From assembly GCF_026163565.1 (NCBI RefSeq), contig NZ_JAPDKN010000003.1:1-64000 (forward strand): a DNA stretch of 64,000 nucleotides. Direction: 5' to 3'. The notes below the pieces were generated by a model, which saw only the letters and a list, made by a program, of their open reading frames with translations, was not told the DNA's origin and did not search any database. Both the position numbers and the translations under genes were made by a program. Positions 1 through 9,125 of the stretch are shown one piece after another. Each line of letters opens with the position of its first letter. Positions within the stretch are counted from its first letter, which is position 1. Source of the stretch: Chryseobacterium sp. YIM B08800 (GTDB lineage: Bacteria; Bacteroidota; Bacteroidia; Flavobacteriales; Weeksellaceae).

Positions 1-39
1 TGGGTTTTAGTAATATGTATTAAAATTAAATTTATGCTT

Positions 40-72
40 AAAATCTGTGCAAATCTGAGTAATCTGTGGGAA
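40..72. repeat. Intergenic repeat words (AATCTGTG type)
   Basis: Bases 40-72 contain the word AATCTGTG twice with an intervening AATCTG. Similar words recur near 1053-1060 and 1181-1190, beside an 18-bp inverted repeat. I see no gene in bases 1-138. The resemblance to the later palindromic spacers is by eye only. Confidence 0.35.
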
Positions 73-138
73 TTAACATCAAAATTTTTATAAATTTCAA
101 AAAAACACTATTTTTATTTCGCATTAAATTACAAACCC

Positions 139-1029
139 ATGATTCTCGAAAACGTAGATGTTGTAAACGATATAACGAAAGAAGATTTTCAGCAAAATTA
201 TTTCAAAAAACAGAAACCACTGCTCATAAAAAATTATGCGAGCCGATGGGAAGCTTTCGACAAATGGAATTTTGATTTCATTAAAGAAAAAGCGGGTGAA
301 CAGGAAGTTCCGTTGTATGATAACAAACCAGCAGATGCAAAAAAAAGTTCTGATGCGCCCGTCGCAAAGATGAAAATGAAAGATTATATTGAAACAATAA
401 AGTCTAAACCATCCGACCTTCGTATTTTCTTTTATATTATCACCGACCGTCTTCCCGAGCTTCTCAAAAACTTCACGTATCCAGATTTGGGAATTAAATT
501 TTTCAAAAGACTTCCTACATTATTTTTTGGCGGAAGTGATGCGCATGTTTTAATGCATTATGATGTCGATTTGGGAGATTTTATGCATTTTCATTTTGAA
601 GGCAAGAAGAGAATTCTTTTGTTTGACCAGAAACAGTCGAAGTTTTTATATAAAGTTCCGCTTTCAGTTCACACGGTTTACGATATCGATTACGAAAATC
701 CGGATTACGAGAAATTTCCTGCTTTAAAATATGCAAAAGGCATTGAGATTTTCATGGAACATGGCGATGCGCTTTTTATTCCCGGAGCTTTTTGGCATTT
801 CAACAGATATTTGGAACCCGGTTTTTCAATGTCGTTAAGGGCTTTACCTAATAAACCTAAAGTTTTTGCCAATATGATGTATCATGTTTTCATCATGAGA
901 TATACGGATAAACTAATGAGAAAACTTTTTAAAGCCAATTGGGTGAATTTCAAGCAAAAATGGGCATATGAAAAAGCGACGGAAGCTTTGGAAAAGTTTG
1001 AGAGAAAGTCAAGAAAAAATCAGAATTAA
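139..1029 (+). CDS. Cupin-like / JmjC-type Fe(II)-2-oxoglutarate oxygenase
   Basis: The 296-residue protein resembles cupin_8/JmjC-like oxygenases, which use Fe(II) and 2-oxoglutarate to hydroxylate proteins or small molecules. The metal site is visible: an HxD pair in the segment MHYDVDLGDFMHFHFEG (about residues 139-155) and a distal His in IPGAFWHFNRY (about 220). There is no signal peptide, so it is cytoplasmic. The substrate cannot be told from sequence. It stands alone upstream of mutS, separated by about 230 bases containing an inverted repeat. The family call is good; the reaction is inferred from the fold. Confidence 0.8.
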   Translation: MILENVDVVNDITKEDFQQNYFKKQKPLLIKNYASRWEAFDKWNFDFIKEKAGEQEVPLYDNKPADAKKSSDAPVAKMKMKDYIETIKSKPSDLRIFFYIITDRLPELLKNFTYPDLGIKFFKRLPTLFFGGSDAHVLMHYDVDLGDFMHFHFEGKKRILLFDQKQSKFLYKVPLSVHTVYDIDYENPDYEKFPALKYAKGIEIFMEHGDALFIPGAFWHFNRYLEPGFSMSLRALPNKPKVFANMMYHVFIMRYTDKLMRKLFKANWVNFKQKWAYEKATEALEKFERKSRKNQN

Positions 1030-1067
1030 CAGTCTTTTTTATTCCCTCAGATTTCACAGATTATTAT

Positions 1068-1155
1068 GCCACGAATGCACGAATTTTTACACGTAAAATT
1101 GTTTTAAACAACATTTAAGGGAAAATGATCATAAACTAATTCGTGCATTCGTGGC
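1068..1155. repeat. Intergenic inverted repeat with 18-bp perfect arms
   Basis: GCCACGAATGCACGAATT at 1068-1085 is repeated in perfect inverse at 1138-1155, about 52 bases apart. Outside the arms the words TTTCACAGATT and GTGAAAATCTGTGG extend the symmetry imperfectly to about 1050-1190. It sits between the oxygenase gene and mutS. It could be a transcribed hairpin or a dispersed REP-like element. There is no T-run after the right arm that would make it a standard terminator. Confidence 0.75.
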
Positions 1156-1263
1156 AATTTTTCCTCAATCATCCGTGAAAATCTGTGGGAAACTTAAAAT
1201 CAACATTTCCCTCCTTCTTTTTTATTTCATACTTTTACCAACCCAATTTTAAGAACGATCTCA

Positions 1264-3852
1264 ATGGCAAAGGCGACGAAGAAAGAAACCCCGTTAATGA
1301 CGCAGTACAACACCATCAAGGCGAGATATCCTGATGCACTTTTACTTTTCAGAGTGGGAGATTTCTACGAAACTTTTGGGCAGGATGCCGTTCGAACTTC
1401 TCAGATTTTAGGCATTGTTCTTACGAAAAGAGCCAACGGAGAAGGTCATATCGAGTTGGCGGGTTTTCCGCATCACTCGGTAGATTCCTATTTGCCAAAA
1501 TTGGTAAGAGCGGGAATTCGTGTGGCGATCTGCGACCAATTGGAAGACCCGAAAACCGTCAAAGGAATTGTAAAACGTGGCGTAACAGAATTGGTGACAC
1601 CGGGTGTGACGTTCAATGATCAGGTTTTAAGTTCAAAAAAGAATAATTTTCTGCTTTCGCTTCACAAGGAAAAAGAAAAATACGGAATTGCTTTGGTTGA
1701 TGTTTCCACCGGAGAGTTTTTGGTAAGTGAAGGAAATTTAGATAAGATATTACACATCATCAATACATTCGATCCGAGTGAAATTATTTATCAGCGAAGT
1801 GTACAGATCCCGGATCAGCTGAAGAACAGAAATGTTTTTAAACTGGAAGACTGGGCGTATCAATATAATTTTGCCTACGAAAAACTAACAAATCAGTTTA
1901 AAACTAATTCATTAAAAGGTTTTGGAGTAGAGGGGCTTCCTCTGGCAATTACGGCAGCAGGAGCTATTTTCGCTTATCTCGTTGAAGATACGCACCACAA
2001 ATTATTGGCGCACATTACCAAAATTCAGATCATTCCGCAGGAAGATTATCTGATGATGGATCATTTTACGCTGAGAAATCTTGAAATTGTTTATCCAAGC
2101 AATCCGAAAGGAAAATCTCTTTTAGATATTATCGATAAAACGTCCACACCAATGGGCGGAAGATTATTGAGAAGAAGAATTATTCTTCCTTTAAAATCTG
2201 TCGAAGAAATTGGAAGACGTCTTTCTCTGATTGATTTTTTAAACGAAAATGATCAATTAAAATATGAAATTTCGCAATTATTAAGAGCAATTTCAGATCT
2301 GGATCGATTGATGGGAAAATTGGCGGCAGAAAAAATTTCACCTAAAGAATTGGGTTATCTGCGTCAAAGTTTGATTAATATTCAGAAAATTAAAGGATTA
2401 CTTCACCCTCATGCCGATATTTTAGCTTGGCTGGAACCATTAAATTCATTAGACGAATTGATTGAATTGCTTGAAAATCATTTGAATGAAGAGCTTCCGG
2501 TCAATCTTGCGAAAGGAAACGTCATCAAGCAAAATATTTCTGAAGAACTCGATCATTTGAGAAGTCTTCAAAATAAAGGTCGTGGTTTTCTTGACGAAAT
2601 GTGTCAACGTGAAGTGGAGCGCACTGGAATTACCAGTCTGAAAATTGATTTTAATAATGTTTTCGGGTATTTTATTGAAGTAAGAAATACACATAAAGAT
2701 AAAGTTCCGAGTGATTGGATCAGAAAGCAAACGCTTGTAAATGCCGAAAGATACATTACCGAAGAGTTGAAAGAATACGAAAGCCAGATCTTAGGTGCTG
2801 AAGAAAAAATCAGCGTTCTTGAAAATCAACTGTACCGAAAAGTCTGTTCAGACACGATGATTTACATCGACAGAATTCAGGAAAATTCAAACATTATTGC
2901 TCAGCTTGATGTTGCAGTAGGATTCTCTGAATTAGCGGTTTCTGAAAGTTATACAAAACCTGTTTTGAACGATGGTTTTGGTATCGATTTAAAAGAAGCA
3001 AGGCATCCTATTATCGAAAATGCGCTTCCTTTAGGCGAAAAATATATTCCGAATGATATCTTTTTAGATAAAGATTCTCAACAGATTATTATGGTTACCG
3101 GACCCAATATGGCGGGTAAATCGGCAATTCTTCGTCAAACTGCAATTGTTTGTTTAATGGCGCAGATTGGAAGTTTTGTTCCTGCAAAGCATGCAGAAAT
3201 AGGGCTTTTAGATAAAATTTTTACCAGAGTGGGAGCGAGCGATAATATTTCGGCAGGCGAATCTACTTTTATGGTGGAAATGAATGAAGCTGCGAATATT
3301 CTGAATAATATTTCTGAAAGAAGCTTGATTTTATTAGACGAAATCGGGCGTGGAACTTCTACTTATGATGGGGTTTCTATCGCGTGGGCAATTGCTGAAT
3401 ATCTTCACCAACATCCGACTCAGGCTAAAACATTGTTTGCAACGCATTATCACGAGCTGAATGAAATGACGGTAAATTTTGAGCGTGTGAAAAATTTCCA
3501 CGTTTCTATTCAGGAAAATAAAGGGAATATCATTTTCTTAAGAAAATTAATTCCTGGCGGAAGCGAACATAGTTTTGGTATTCACGTGGCAAAACTGGCG
3601 GGAATGCCTGCAAAAGTGGTGAACAGAGCCAATGAAATCCTAAAAACTTTGGAAGCAAGTCGCTCTCAAGGCGGTTCTTCTGAAAGTATTAAAAAAGTAA
3701 CTGATGAAAATATGCAGCTTTCTTTCTTTCAGTTAGACGATCCGGTTTTGGAAAATATCAGAGAAGAATTAACGAAGATTGATATCAATACTTTAACGCC
3801 GATTGAAGCTTTAATGAAGCTGAATGCAATTAAAAAGATGATTGGGAAATAA
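1264..3852 (+). CDS. mutS: DNA mismatch repair protein MutS
   Basis: The 862-residue protein has the normal MutS length and layout. The N-terminal mismatch-recognition domain carries the FYETFG motif (GDFYETFGQDA, about residues 33-43), whose Phe and Glu contact the mispair. Connector, lever and clamp regions follow. The ATPase has Walker A GPNMAGKS (about 617-624), Walker B LILLDEIGRGTST (about 693-705) and a conserved ATHYHEL (about 727-733). It binds mismatches and recruits MutL. It appears monocistronic: a convergent gene begins 22 bases after its stop. Confidence 0.98.
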   Translation: MAKATKKETPLMTQYNTIKARYPDALLLFRVGDFYETFGQDAVRTSQILGIVLTKRANGEGHIELAGFPHHSVDSYLPKLVRAGIRVAICDQLEDPKTVKGIVKRGVTELVTPGVTFNDQVLSSKKNNFLLSLHKEKEKYGIALVDVSTGEFLVSEGNLDKILHIINTFDPSEIIYQRSVQIPDQLKNRNVFKLEDWAYQYNFAYEKLTNQFKTNSLKGFGVEGLPLAITAAGAIFAYLVEDTHHKLLAHITKIQIIPQEDYLMMDHFTLRNLEIVYPSNPKGKSLLDIIDKTSTPMGGRLLRRRIILPLKSVEEIGRRLSLIDFLNENDQLKYEISQLLRAISDLDRLMGKLAAEKISPKELGYLRQSLINIQKIKGLLHPHADILAWLEPLNSLDELIELLENHLNEELPVNLAKGNVIKQNISEELDHLRSLQNKGRGFLDEMCQREVERTGITSLKIDFNNVFGYFIEVRNTHKDKVPSDWIRKQTLVNAERYITEELKEYESQILGAEEKISVLENQLYRKVCSDTMIYIDRIQENSNIIAQLDVAVGFSELAVSESYTKPVLNDGFGIDLKEARHPIIENALPLGEKYIPNDIFLDKDSQQIIMVTGPNMAGKSAILRQTAIVCLMAQIGSFVPAKHAEIGLLDKIFTRVGASDNISAGESTFMVEMNEAANILNNISERSLILLDEIGRGTSTYDGVSIAWAIAEYLHQHPTQAKTLFATHYHELNEMTVNFERVKNFHVSIQENKGNIIFLRKLIPGGSEHSFGIHVAKLAGMPAKVVNRANEILKTLEASRSQGGSSESIKKVTDENMQLSFFQLDDPVLENIREELTKIDINTLTPIEALMKLNAIKKMIGK

Positions 3853-3874
3853 CTTTTGCCGTTTTATCAAATAA

Positions 3875-4315
3875 TTATTTGAAATTTATGATAATAGGAA
3901 TTTGAAGTTTAGTTCTTACAAAATTTCCATTATGTTTTGCGGGAATCCATTTACCTTTGATGCGTTTTATGGCTTTTTCTACAGTATTATTAAAGCTTTT
4001 GTTTGATCCGATAACCTGAGTTTCTGTAATATTTCCATCTCTTTCTACGGTAAAATTAAGGATCGCTTTAAGAATATTTTCATTCTTTTTGATTTTTACT
4101 GAATCCAATATGATAGCATCCTCAACGTTTTTGGTGAAAGCTTCTGTGCCATTAGGAAAATAGGCTTCATGATCAGGATAATCATGACATACTGTAGCTA
4201 CATCAACAATCTCTATTGCTTTCGGCATTGATGGCGTTGCGGGAGGGACTGGAATAATCTGTCCAAAAACAACCCCGTTAAAGATCATTATGATAATTAA
4301 AGTAAGGTTTTTCAT
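3875..4315 (-). CDS. Small secreted TonB-C-terminal-domain protein (paralogue 1)
   Basis: The 146-residue protein has an N-terminal signal peptide (MKNLTLIIIMIFNGVVFG) and then a single TonB-like C-terminal domain. The signs are PNGTEAF, FTVERDGNITETQVIGSN, the KAIKRIKGKWIPAKHNG core and a terminal PIIINFK. Classical TonB has an inner-membrane anchor and a Pro-rich spacer. Neither is seen here, so the protein is probably free in the periplasm and its role is unknown. It is the first of five paralogues between 3.9 and 9.5 kb and converges on mutS. Confidence 0.8.
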   Translation of the reverse strand: MKNLTLIIIMIFNGVVFGQIIPVPPATPSMPKAIEIVDVATVCHDYPDHEAYFPNGTEAFTKNVEDAIILDSVKIKKNENILKAILNFTVERDGNITETQVIGSNKSFNNTVEKAIKRIKGKWIPAKHNGNFVRTKLQIPIIINFK

Positions 4316-4395
4316 CGTTAAATTTCTCCAAAAATAAAAAAAATGACGTCAATTTTATGACATCGATTGAAGTTTTTAAACAAATAAAATTATTT

Positions 4396-4857
4396 TTAAT
4401 TATACTTTTTACTCGTCAAAGGAAAATAAAATAAGTAACGTACAGGCTCACCATTGATTTTTGCGGGCTTCCAGCGGGCAAAAATTTTTCTTACTCCCAG
4501 TTCTGCTGCCTCTGCATGTTTCTTGTTTTTTGCAACAGCAGTAACGTTTCTTACGTATCCGTTTTTTTCAACGATAAAATAGAGTCTTGTATCTACTTTT
4601 TCGTTTTGTTTAAGGTCTAAAGTTTCAATATTTTCGAAATATTTTCTTTTAAAAGCATTTATTCCACCCGGAAATTCGGGAAGACTGTCTGCTTTTGTTA
4701 CGACTTGCTTTAAATCTAATTTGGTTTTAATGATGTTGTAATCAGGCAAAGCTGAAACGTCGGAAATGGTATTCTGAACAGGGTTTTTCGCAGCAGTTTC
4801 CTGAGCAAATAGAAAAGAAGTAAAAAAAATACCAAGTAAAAAAATAATTTTTTTCAT
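4396..4857 (-). CDS. Small secreted TonB-C-terminal-domain protein (paralogue 2)
   Basis: The 153-residue protein has a signal peptide (MKKIIFLLGIFFTSFLFAQ) and one TonB-like domain. Visible landmarks are the LPEFPGGINAFKRKYFEN segment, YFIVEKNGYVRNVTAVA and the RWKPAKINGEPVRYLFYFP core. The LPEFPGG-NAF word is shared with the other paralogues and marks the start of the domain. There is no spacer or membrane anchor beyond the signal. It lies in the same orientation as paralogues 1 and 3, with gaps of about 80 bases. Function unknown. Confidence 0.8.
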   Translation of the reverse strand: MKKIIFLLGIFFTSFLFAQETAAKNPVQNTISDVSALPDYNIIKTKLDLKQVVTKADSLPEFPGGINAFKRKYFENIETLDLKQNEKVDTRLYFIVEKNGYVRNVTAVAKNKKHAEAAELGVRKIFARWKPAKINGEPVRYLFYFPLTSKKYN

Positions 4858-4940
4858 TCAATTTAAACTTTAATAATACTGATTCTGAGTTATATCAGAT
4901 TTATTATTTTATAAATTGAGAGAATCAAACTTAATACCAA

Positions 4941-5363
4941 TTATTCAAAGTTTATGTTGAGAGGTACTCTAAAACGATACCTTACTTTTTGTCCGTTAAT
5001 TGTGGCAGGAATCCATTTACCTTTAATTTTAGAAACCGCTCGAATAGCTTCATTATTGAAACTTTCATTAGTTCCGGAGGCTTTAATGTCTGTAAGAGTA
5101 CCATCTCTTTCAATAACAAAAGTAAGTTCACATTTTTCGGAAGTTTTGCTCGCTATATTTTTAAATTTAAAATTTTTAAGCAGTTTTTGTCTGAAAACAT
5201 TGATGCCTTCAGGAAATTCTGCCGGTTTTTCAACTTCATTAAAAATTTCAGATCTATGTTTTTTCAAACCTAATTCTTGTAACTCGGTCGTTCCTGCAAC
5301 TTCTTGAGCTTGTGCGAAATAGCTGAATAAGAATACCGAAAATAAAATAAATTTTTTCATCAA
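4941..5363 (-). CDS. Small secreted TonB-C-terminal-domain protein (paralogue 3)
   Basis: The 140-residue protein has a signal peptide (MMKKFILFSVFLFSYFAQAQ) and a TonB-like C-terminal domain: PAEFPEGINVFRQKLLKN, ELTFVIERDGTLTDI, and the IKGKWIPATINGQKVRYRF core. The start used is the first Met of a tandem MM. It is the last of a run of three paralogues and is divergent from the thioredoxin-like gene at 5473. Open frames on the opposite strand here are shadows of this gene. Role unknown. Confidence 0.8.
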   Translation of the reverse strand: MMKKFILFSVFLFSYFAQAQEVAGTTELQELGLKKHRSEIFNEVEKPAEFPEGINVFRQKLLKNFKFKNIASKTSEKCELTFVIERDGTLTDIKASGTNESFNNEAIRAVSKIKGKWIPATINGQKVRYRFRVPLNINFE

Positions 5364-5472
5364 TTAATTTTTAGCAAAAATAAGACTCTTAAATTTAAAT
5401 TGTATTTGATTAATTAACAAAGTTTAACAGCCCTATTTTGCTGGCTTTCAAATTCATTAGTTAATTTTGAGT

Positions 5473-6012
5473 ATGAAGAAAATTTTGAGTTTAACGGCAT
5501 TTGTTTTTAGTATGTCTTTTTATTTTTCGCAAGAATTAAATCCTCCTTCTAAAGAGATTTCTATTCAGAATAAAGAACAGGTTTTTGTAAATGATGTTCC
5601 AATGATTAAATATGAAGTGCTCGAAAAGAAAATTCAGGAAAAAAAAGACGTTTTGCTGGTTCTGAATTTCTGGTCTACAACCTGCGCTCCTTGTGTGAAG
5701 GAACTTCCGGATTTTATGGAGGTGAATAACAAATACAAAGACAATCCTAAATTTAAAATGCTTTTGGTGTCTTTAGACCGCCCGAAAGATAAAGAGCGTG
5801 TTGTACAATTTATTAAAAACAAGAAACTTAGCGCAGAAGTTATTCTTCTTGATGATATTAAAAGGATGAATACCTGGATCCCACGGTTTGAAAAAAACTG
5901 GGACGGAAACATTCCTGTCACCATTGTTTATAAAAACTCAGAAAAAGTACATTTTAATGATGGCGAAATGACAAAAACCGAATTGGAAAACGTAATCACA
6001 AAAAATCTATAA
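5473..6012 (+). CDS. TlpA/ResA-like thioredoxin-fold protein
   Basis: The protein is about 179 residues. I take the ATG at 5473 (MKKILSLTAFVFSMSFYFSQ, a signal peptide) rather than an upstream in-frame TTG at 5467. The thioredoxin fold has the redox motif CAPC in FWSTTCAPCVKELP, followed by LLVSLDRPKDKERV and a cis-Pro region NIPVTIVY. It probably reduces or isomerises periplasmic disulfides or takes part in cytochrome maturation. The gene is 2 bases upstream of another redoxin gene, so the two are very likely co-transcribed. Confidence 0.85.
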   Translation: MKKILSLTAFVFSMSFYFSQELNPPSKEISIQNKEQVFVNDVPMIKYEVLEKKIQEKKDVLLVLNFWSTTCAPCVKELPDFMEVNNKYKDNPKFKMLLVSLDRPKDKERVVQFIKNKKLSAEVILLDDIKRMNTWIPRFEKNWDGNIPVTIVYKNSEKVHFNDGEMTKTELENVITKNL

Positions 6013-6014
6013 AT

Positions 6015-6668
6015 ATGAAAAATATTAAAACATTATTAGCTGCCACAATATTAGGCTTCAGTTTACTAAGCTTTACGGCATTCAATAAAAATAATGAAGA
6101 GCCGAAGCAAAAGGTTAGCGCTTCAAAAGGCTATGAAGTTGGGGATGCAGCTGCCGATTTTAAGCTTAAAAATATCGACGGAAAAATGGTTTCGTTGAGC
6201 GATTTTAAAAAAGCAAAAGGTTTCATCGTGGTTTTTACCTGCAATCATTGTCCGTATGCAAAAAAATATGAAGACAGAATTGTTGCACTTGATAAAAAAT
6301 ACAAAGATGCCGGTTATCCTGTAATTGCTATTAACCCAAATGATCCGAATGTGCAGCCAGAAGATGGTTTCCAGCAAATGATAACCAGAGCTAAGGAAAA
6401 AGGTTTTACATTTCCGTATTTAGTGGATGAAGGACAGAAAGTTTATCCTCAATATGGTGCCACAAAAACGCCGCACGTTTTTATTCTTCAGAAAGAAGGT
6501 GCGAAAAATATCGTAAAATATATTGGAGCCATCGACAATAATTATGATGATCCTAATGATGTTTCAGAGCATTATGTACAAGATGCAATGGATGCTTTAT
6601 TGAGCGGAAAACCGGTTGCAAATACTAAAACAGTTGCGATAGGCTGTACAATAAAAGTGAAAAAATAA
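6015..6668 (+). CDS. Exported thioredoxin-like / AhpC-TSA family redoxin
   Basis: The 217-residue protein has an N-terminal signal (MKNIKTLLAATILGFSLLSFTAF). The domain opens VGDAAADFKLKNIDGKMVSL, typical of the AhpC/TSA-redoxin superfamily, with the active-site segment FTCNHCPYAKKYEDR: a CxxC pair (CNHC) at the start of the helix. The later TKTPHVFIL contains the expected cis-Pro. It belongs to a common Bacteroidota family of thioredoxin-like proteins with a CNHCPYA motif. It pairs with the upstream TlpA-like gene (gap 2 bases). Its partner is unknown. Confidence 0.85.
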   Translation: MKNIKTLLAATILGFSLLSFTAFNKNNEEPKQKVSASKGYEVGDAAADFKLKNIDGKMVSLSDFKKAKGFIVVFTCNHCPYAKKYEDRIVALDKKYKDAGYPVIAINPNDPNVQPEDGFQQMITRAKEKGFTFPYLVDEGQKVYPQYGATKTPHVFILQKEGAKNIVKYIGAIDNNYDDPNDVSEHYVQDAMDALLSGKPVANTKTVAIGCTIKVKK

Positions 6669-6696
6669 TTTTATTTTTAAAATTAAATTGAGATAT

Positions 6697-6722
6697 TGGG
6701 CAGGCTTTTAGTCTGCTCTTTT
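6697..6722 (+). terminator. Probable terminator after the redoxin pair
   Basis: A GGGCAGG / TCTGCTC stem (about 7 bp with G-U pairing on RNA) with a TTTTAG loop, followed by TTTTTTAT, lies 28 bases after the redoxin stop codon. Confidence 0.6.
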
Positions 6723-6749
6723 TTATATAAAGACTTAGCCCAACTCATC

Positions 6750-7127
6750 ATGATGAAATTTAAATTTAGCCCGAAATATTTCCTTTTAACCATCCTTATC
6801 TTCCTTGTTGAGGTTTTAATTGCAACGGTTTTAAAAGACAATTTCTTTATCAGAGCTTATCTGGGAGATGTAATTGTGGTAATGCTGCTGTATACTTTTG
6901 TGAAAAGTTTTGTCATCATCAACGAAACAAAGTTAATCATCGGGATTTTTGTTTTTTCATGTCTGGTTGAGTTTGCCCAGTTTTTCCATATTGCGGATAA
7001 ATTAGGCTTCCAACCGGGAAGCCTGATGTATATTGTAATCGGAAATTCTTTCTCGTGGATTGATATTTTATGTTACGGAGTTGGGTGTATTATTTTATAC
7101 ATCTTCACAAAAATAAAGGTAAATTGA
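6750..7127 (+). CDS. DUF2809-family membrane protein
   Basis: The protein is about 126 residues starting at the tandem ATGATG (6750/6753); a longer frame from 6696 would read through the preceding terminator. It is a small, very hydrophobic protein with about four membrane segments (YFLLTILIFLVEVLIATVL, VIVVMLLYTFVKSFVII, LIIGIFVFSCLVEFAQFF, WIDILCYGVGCIILYIF). The VEFAQ word before a polar turn is typical of DUF2809. Function unknown. Confidence 0.75.
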   Translation: MMKFKFSPKYFLLTILIFLVEVLIATVLKDNFFIRAYLGDVIVVMLLYTFVKSFVIINETKLIIGIFVFSCLVEFAQFFHIADKLGFQPGSLMYIVIGNSFSWIDILCYGVGCIILYIFTKIKVN

Positions 7128-7132
7128 TAGTA

Positions 7133-7561
7133 TTATTCTAAATTAAACTGAAGAGGTTGTCGCATACGCATTTTTACTTTCTCACCGTTTTTTTCGCCGG
7201 GAATCCATTTTGTTTTTATTTTGTTGAGCGCACTTAGAAACTCTGTTTTTACAGCTGCATAGTCATAAGATTCTACTCTCAGATTAATCATATTTCCTTC
7301 TTTATCAATATCAAAAACGGCAATTGCACTTGCTCTTGCAATGTTCTGTTTCCATAATGGAGTCGTGTTGAAATTATTGATAATCTGTTTCATAAATGCA
7401 GCATGCCCTCCCGGAAATTCAGGGATTTTATCTAAAGACGATTTTTTTCCATAATCAGAGCCTGCTTTTACCTCAGCATATTTTATCGAATCTTTTTGAG
7501 CATCGATAGAAATTAGACAAAATAATATCAGTAAAAGAGCGCAATATTTTTTCATAATCAT
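7133..7561 (-). CDS. Small secreted TonB-C-terminal-domain protein (paralogue 4)
   Basis: The 142-residue protein has a signal peptide (MIMKKYCALLLILFCLISIDAQ), the shared KIPEFPGGHAAFMKQI word, AVFDIDKEGNMINLRV and the core LNKIKTKWIPGEKNGEKVKM. The upstream YARHG lipoprotein stops one base before this gene's start, so the two are transcribed together. It is the fourth paralogue of the set. There is no TonB spacer or anchor. Confidence 0.8.
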   Translation of the reverse strand: MIMKKYCALLLILFCLISIDAQKDSIKYAEVKAGSDYGKKSSLDKIPEFPGGHAAFMKQIINNFNTTPLWKQNIARASAIAVFDIDKEGNMINLRVESYDYAAVKTEFLSALNKIKTKWIPGEKNGEKVKMRMRQPLQFNLE

Positions 7562-8482
7562 TTACCTTCCAAAAGAATCGTACTTATCTTCAGCATACTT
7601 GATGAAGCGGTTGAGTAAAGCCACATTGTCTTTTTCCATAGGTGATAATTCGCTGTCAACGTTGTTAGAAACAGGGATGTACCAGTCGGTCTGCTCAAAG
7701 AAGTTTCTATACGTTTGTTTTTTAAAGGAATAACCATGTCTTGCGAAAACTGCATTCTTGATGATTTCCATATCCAATTTTCTTAGATTTTTAAGGTCTT
7801 TTTCGCTTAGTTTCTGTTTAGAAGCATTGATTTTAAAAACGGCATCAGAAGCAATTCTGTTTTTTGAAGCAGTGTAAGTTTCTGTTTTTCCGGTTTCTTC
7901 GTCGGTATATTTTTCTTTAAAATCTTTAGGATTTTCCCAATCAATCAGGTCTGAATTTTCATCCAGCATAAAATTCGGATTGTAAACGAACTCTTTTTTG
8001 ATCAGTTTTAAGTTTTTTAAAGGAGCTTTTACAGCAGATTTATTAAAAGCGGTCCATTTTCCGGTAATGCTGTCATTTTTTAGCTTGATTTCAAATCTTC
8101 CGTCGGTTTTATCATTTCCTGGTTCATCCAAAATAAAAGATTGAGAACCTTCATTGAAAACCCCACGAAAAGGGCGCTGAGTTCCATTTACAATGCTTTG
8201 TCCGTAAACAGAATCTTGAGTAATCCTATTGATTTTTAAGGAAAGTCTTTTATAATCTGTCCCTTCGTAATATTCTTTGGTTTCGTTGTCATAAAGCTCT
8301 CCTTTTCCTGCAAATTCTCCGGTGTAAATTCCGTAATATTCTTTATGAACTTCAGGGATTACCACAGAATCTTTTTTTGCCGTTAAAGAATCTTTGGGAG
8401 TTTCAGTAACGGTAGCGTCTTTTTTACAGCTTATTAAGCTGATGGTAAAGAGAGTGATTAAGGTAAATTTTAAAATTTTCAT
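7562..8482 (-). CDS. YARHG-domain lipoprotein
   Basis: The 306-residue protein has a lipoprotein signal (KFTLITLFTISLISCKK; lipobox Cys about residue 19). The middle is a beta-rich region (residues about 45-165) of the kind that measures compound release or ligand binding in Bacteroidota lipoproteins. The C-terminus is a YARHG domain: LRKLDMEIIKNAVFARHGYSF, then the FFEQTDWYIP segment. YARHG domains are extracellular and predicted to bind peptidoglycan or other ligands. It is co-directional with, and directly abuts, the TonB-like gene downstream, and lies 5 bases after the DUF2306 gene. Confidence 0.85.
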   Translation of the reverse strand: MKILKFTLITLFTISLISCKKDATVTETPKDSLTAKKDSVVIPEVHKEYYGIYTGEFAGKGELYDNETKEYYEGTDYKRLSLKINRITQDSVYGQSIVNGTQRPFRGVFNEGSQSFILDEPGNDKTDGRFEIKLKNDSITGKWTAFNKSAVKAPLKNLKLIKKEFVYNPNFMLDENSDLIDWENPKDFKEKYTDEETGKTETYTASKNRIASDAVFKINASKQKLSEKDLKNLRKLDMEIIKNAVFARHGYSFKKQTYRNFFEQTDWYIPVSNNVDSELSPMEKDNVALLNRFIKYAEDKYDSFGR

Positions 8483-8487
8483 ATAAA

Positions 8488-9123
8488 TTAAATGTGCTTT
8501 TTTGTGATTAAATATTCAATTAATAAAATGTTTGGAACCCAGCCGAGCCAAGCGATGATTTGGTAAACATCCATTGGATTTGGGTGGAATAAATATACAA
8601 TAATTACTTTCCACATTCTCAAAGTGATGGCAGAAATTGTGAGTGCAAAACTTCGCCACATCCATTGTTTGTGAGCTTTAAATTTTTTCTGTCGGGCTAA
8701 TTGAAAAGCTTTAAACGTAGTAAACCACCAAAGACAACCTAAAATGACAAAAGAAATTTTTGATAAAAATCCACCATTTGCAAAAACTCCCATATAAATT
8801 CCAGAAGGTGCAGCAAATAGTAGAATCAAAAAAATATAAACTTTCCCGGTGTTTCTGTGAAAGTTTTTCAGTCTGAAATCTTTTCTTAAAATAGCTAAAA
8901 AACCAGTTAATAAAACAAAAATGCTTGTATAAACATGGGTGTAAAAGAAATAAAGATATTCCGGTCTTTCTACAACTTCAGTTTGTTTAATCATTAAAAA
9001 ACTGACCTTGGAATCTAAAGGAATATATTCTAAAGTGATTTTCAGCATCAGCCAAAAGAAATACCCGAATCCGATGATGAGAAGGATTTTAAAAAATGTG
9101 TTATTTCTTATACTTAAAGACAC
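8488..9123 (-). CDS. DUF2306 membrane protein
   Basis: The 211-residue protein has about six transmembrane segments, e.g. FFKILLIIGFGYFFWLMLKI, FYTHVYTSIFVLLTGFLAIL, and VYIFLILLFAAPSGIYMGVF. Conserved His residues lie in YTHVY and NFHRNTGKVYIF, and KAHKQWMWRSFAL is characteristic of DUF2306. Membrane His residues of this type may bind haem or metal, but that is inference. The gene is in a minus-strand run with the fifth TonB-like gene upstream (gap 2) and the YARHG lipoprotein downstream (gap 5). Confidence 0.8.
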   Translation of the reverse strand: MSLSIRNNTFFKILLIIGFGYFFWLMLKITLEYIPLDSKVSFLMIKQTEVVERPEYLYFFYTHVYTSIFVLLTGFLAILRKDFRLKNFHRNTGKVYIFLILLFAAPSGIYMGVFANGGFLSKISFVILGCLWWFTTFKAFQLARQKKFKAHKQWMWRSFALTISAITLRMWKVIIVYLFHPNPMDVYQIIAWLGWVPNILLIEYLITKKHI

Positions 9124-9125
9124 GT

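Noticed and set aside
4954..5307. Plus-strand open frames over the third TonB-like gene
   Set aside because: They are antisense shadows of the gene at 4941-5363, which has a signal peptide and clear paralogues.
3875..5363. A complete TonB-ExbB-ExbD energising system
   Set aside because: The TonB-like proteins lack the inner-membrane anchor and Pro-rich spacer, and no exbB or exbD gene is in the window.
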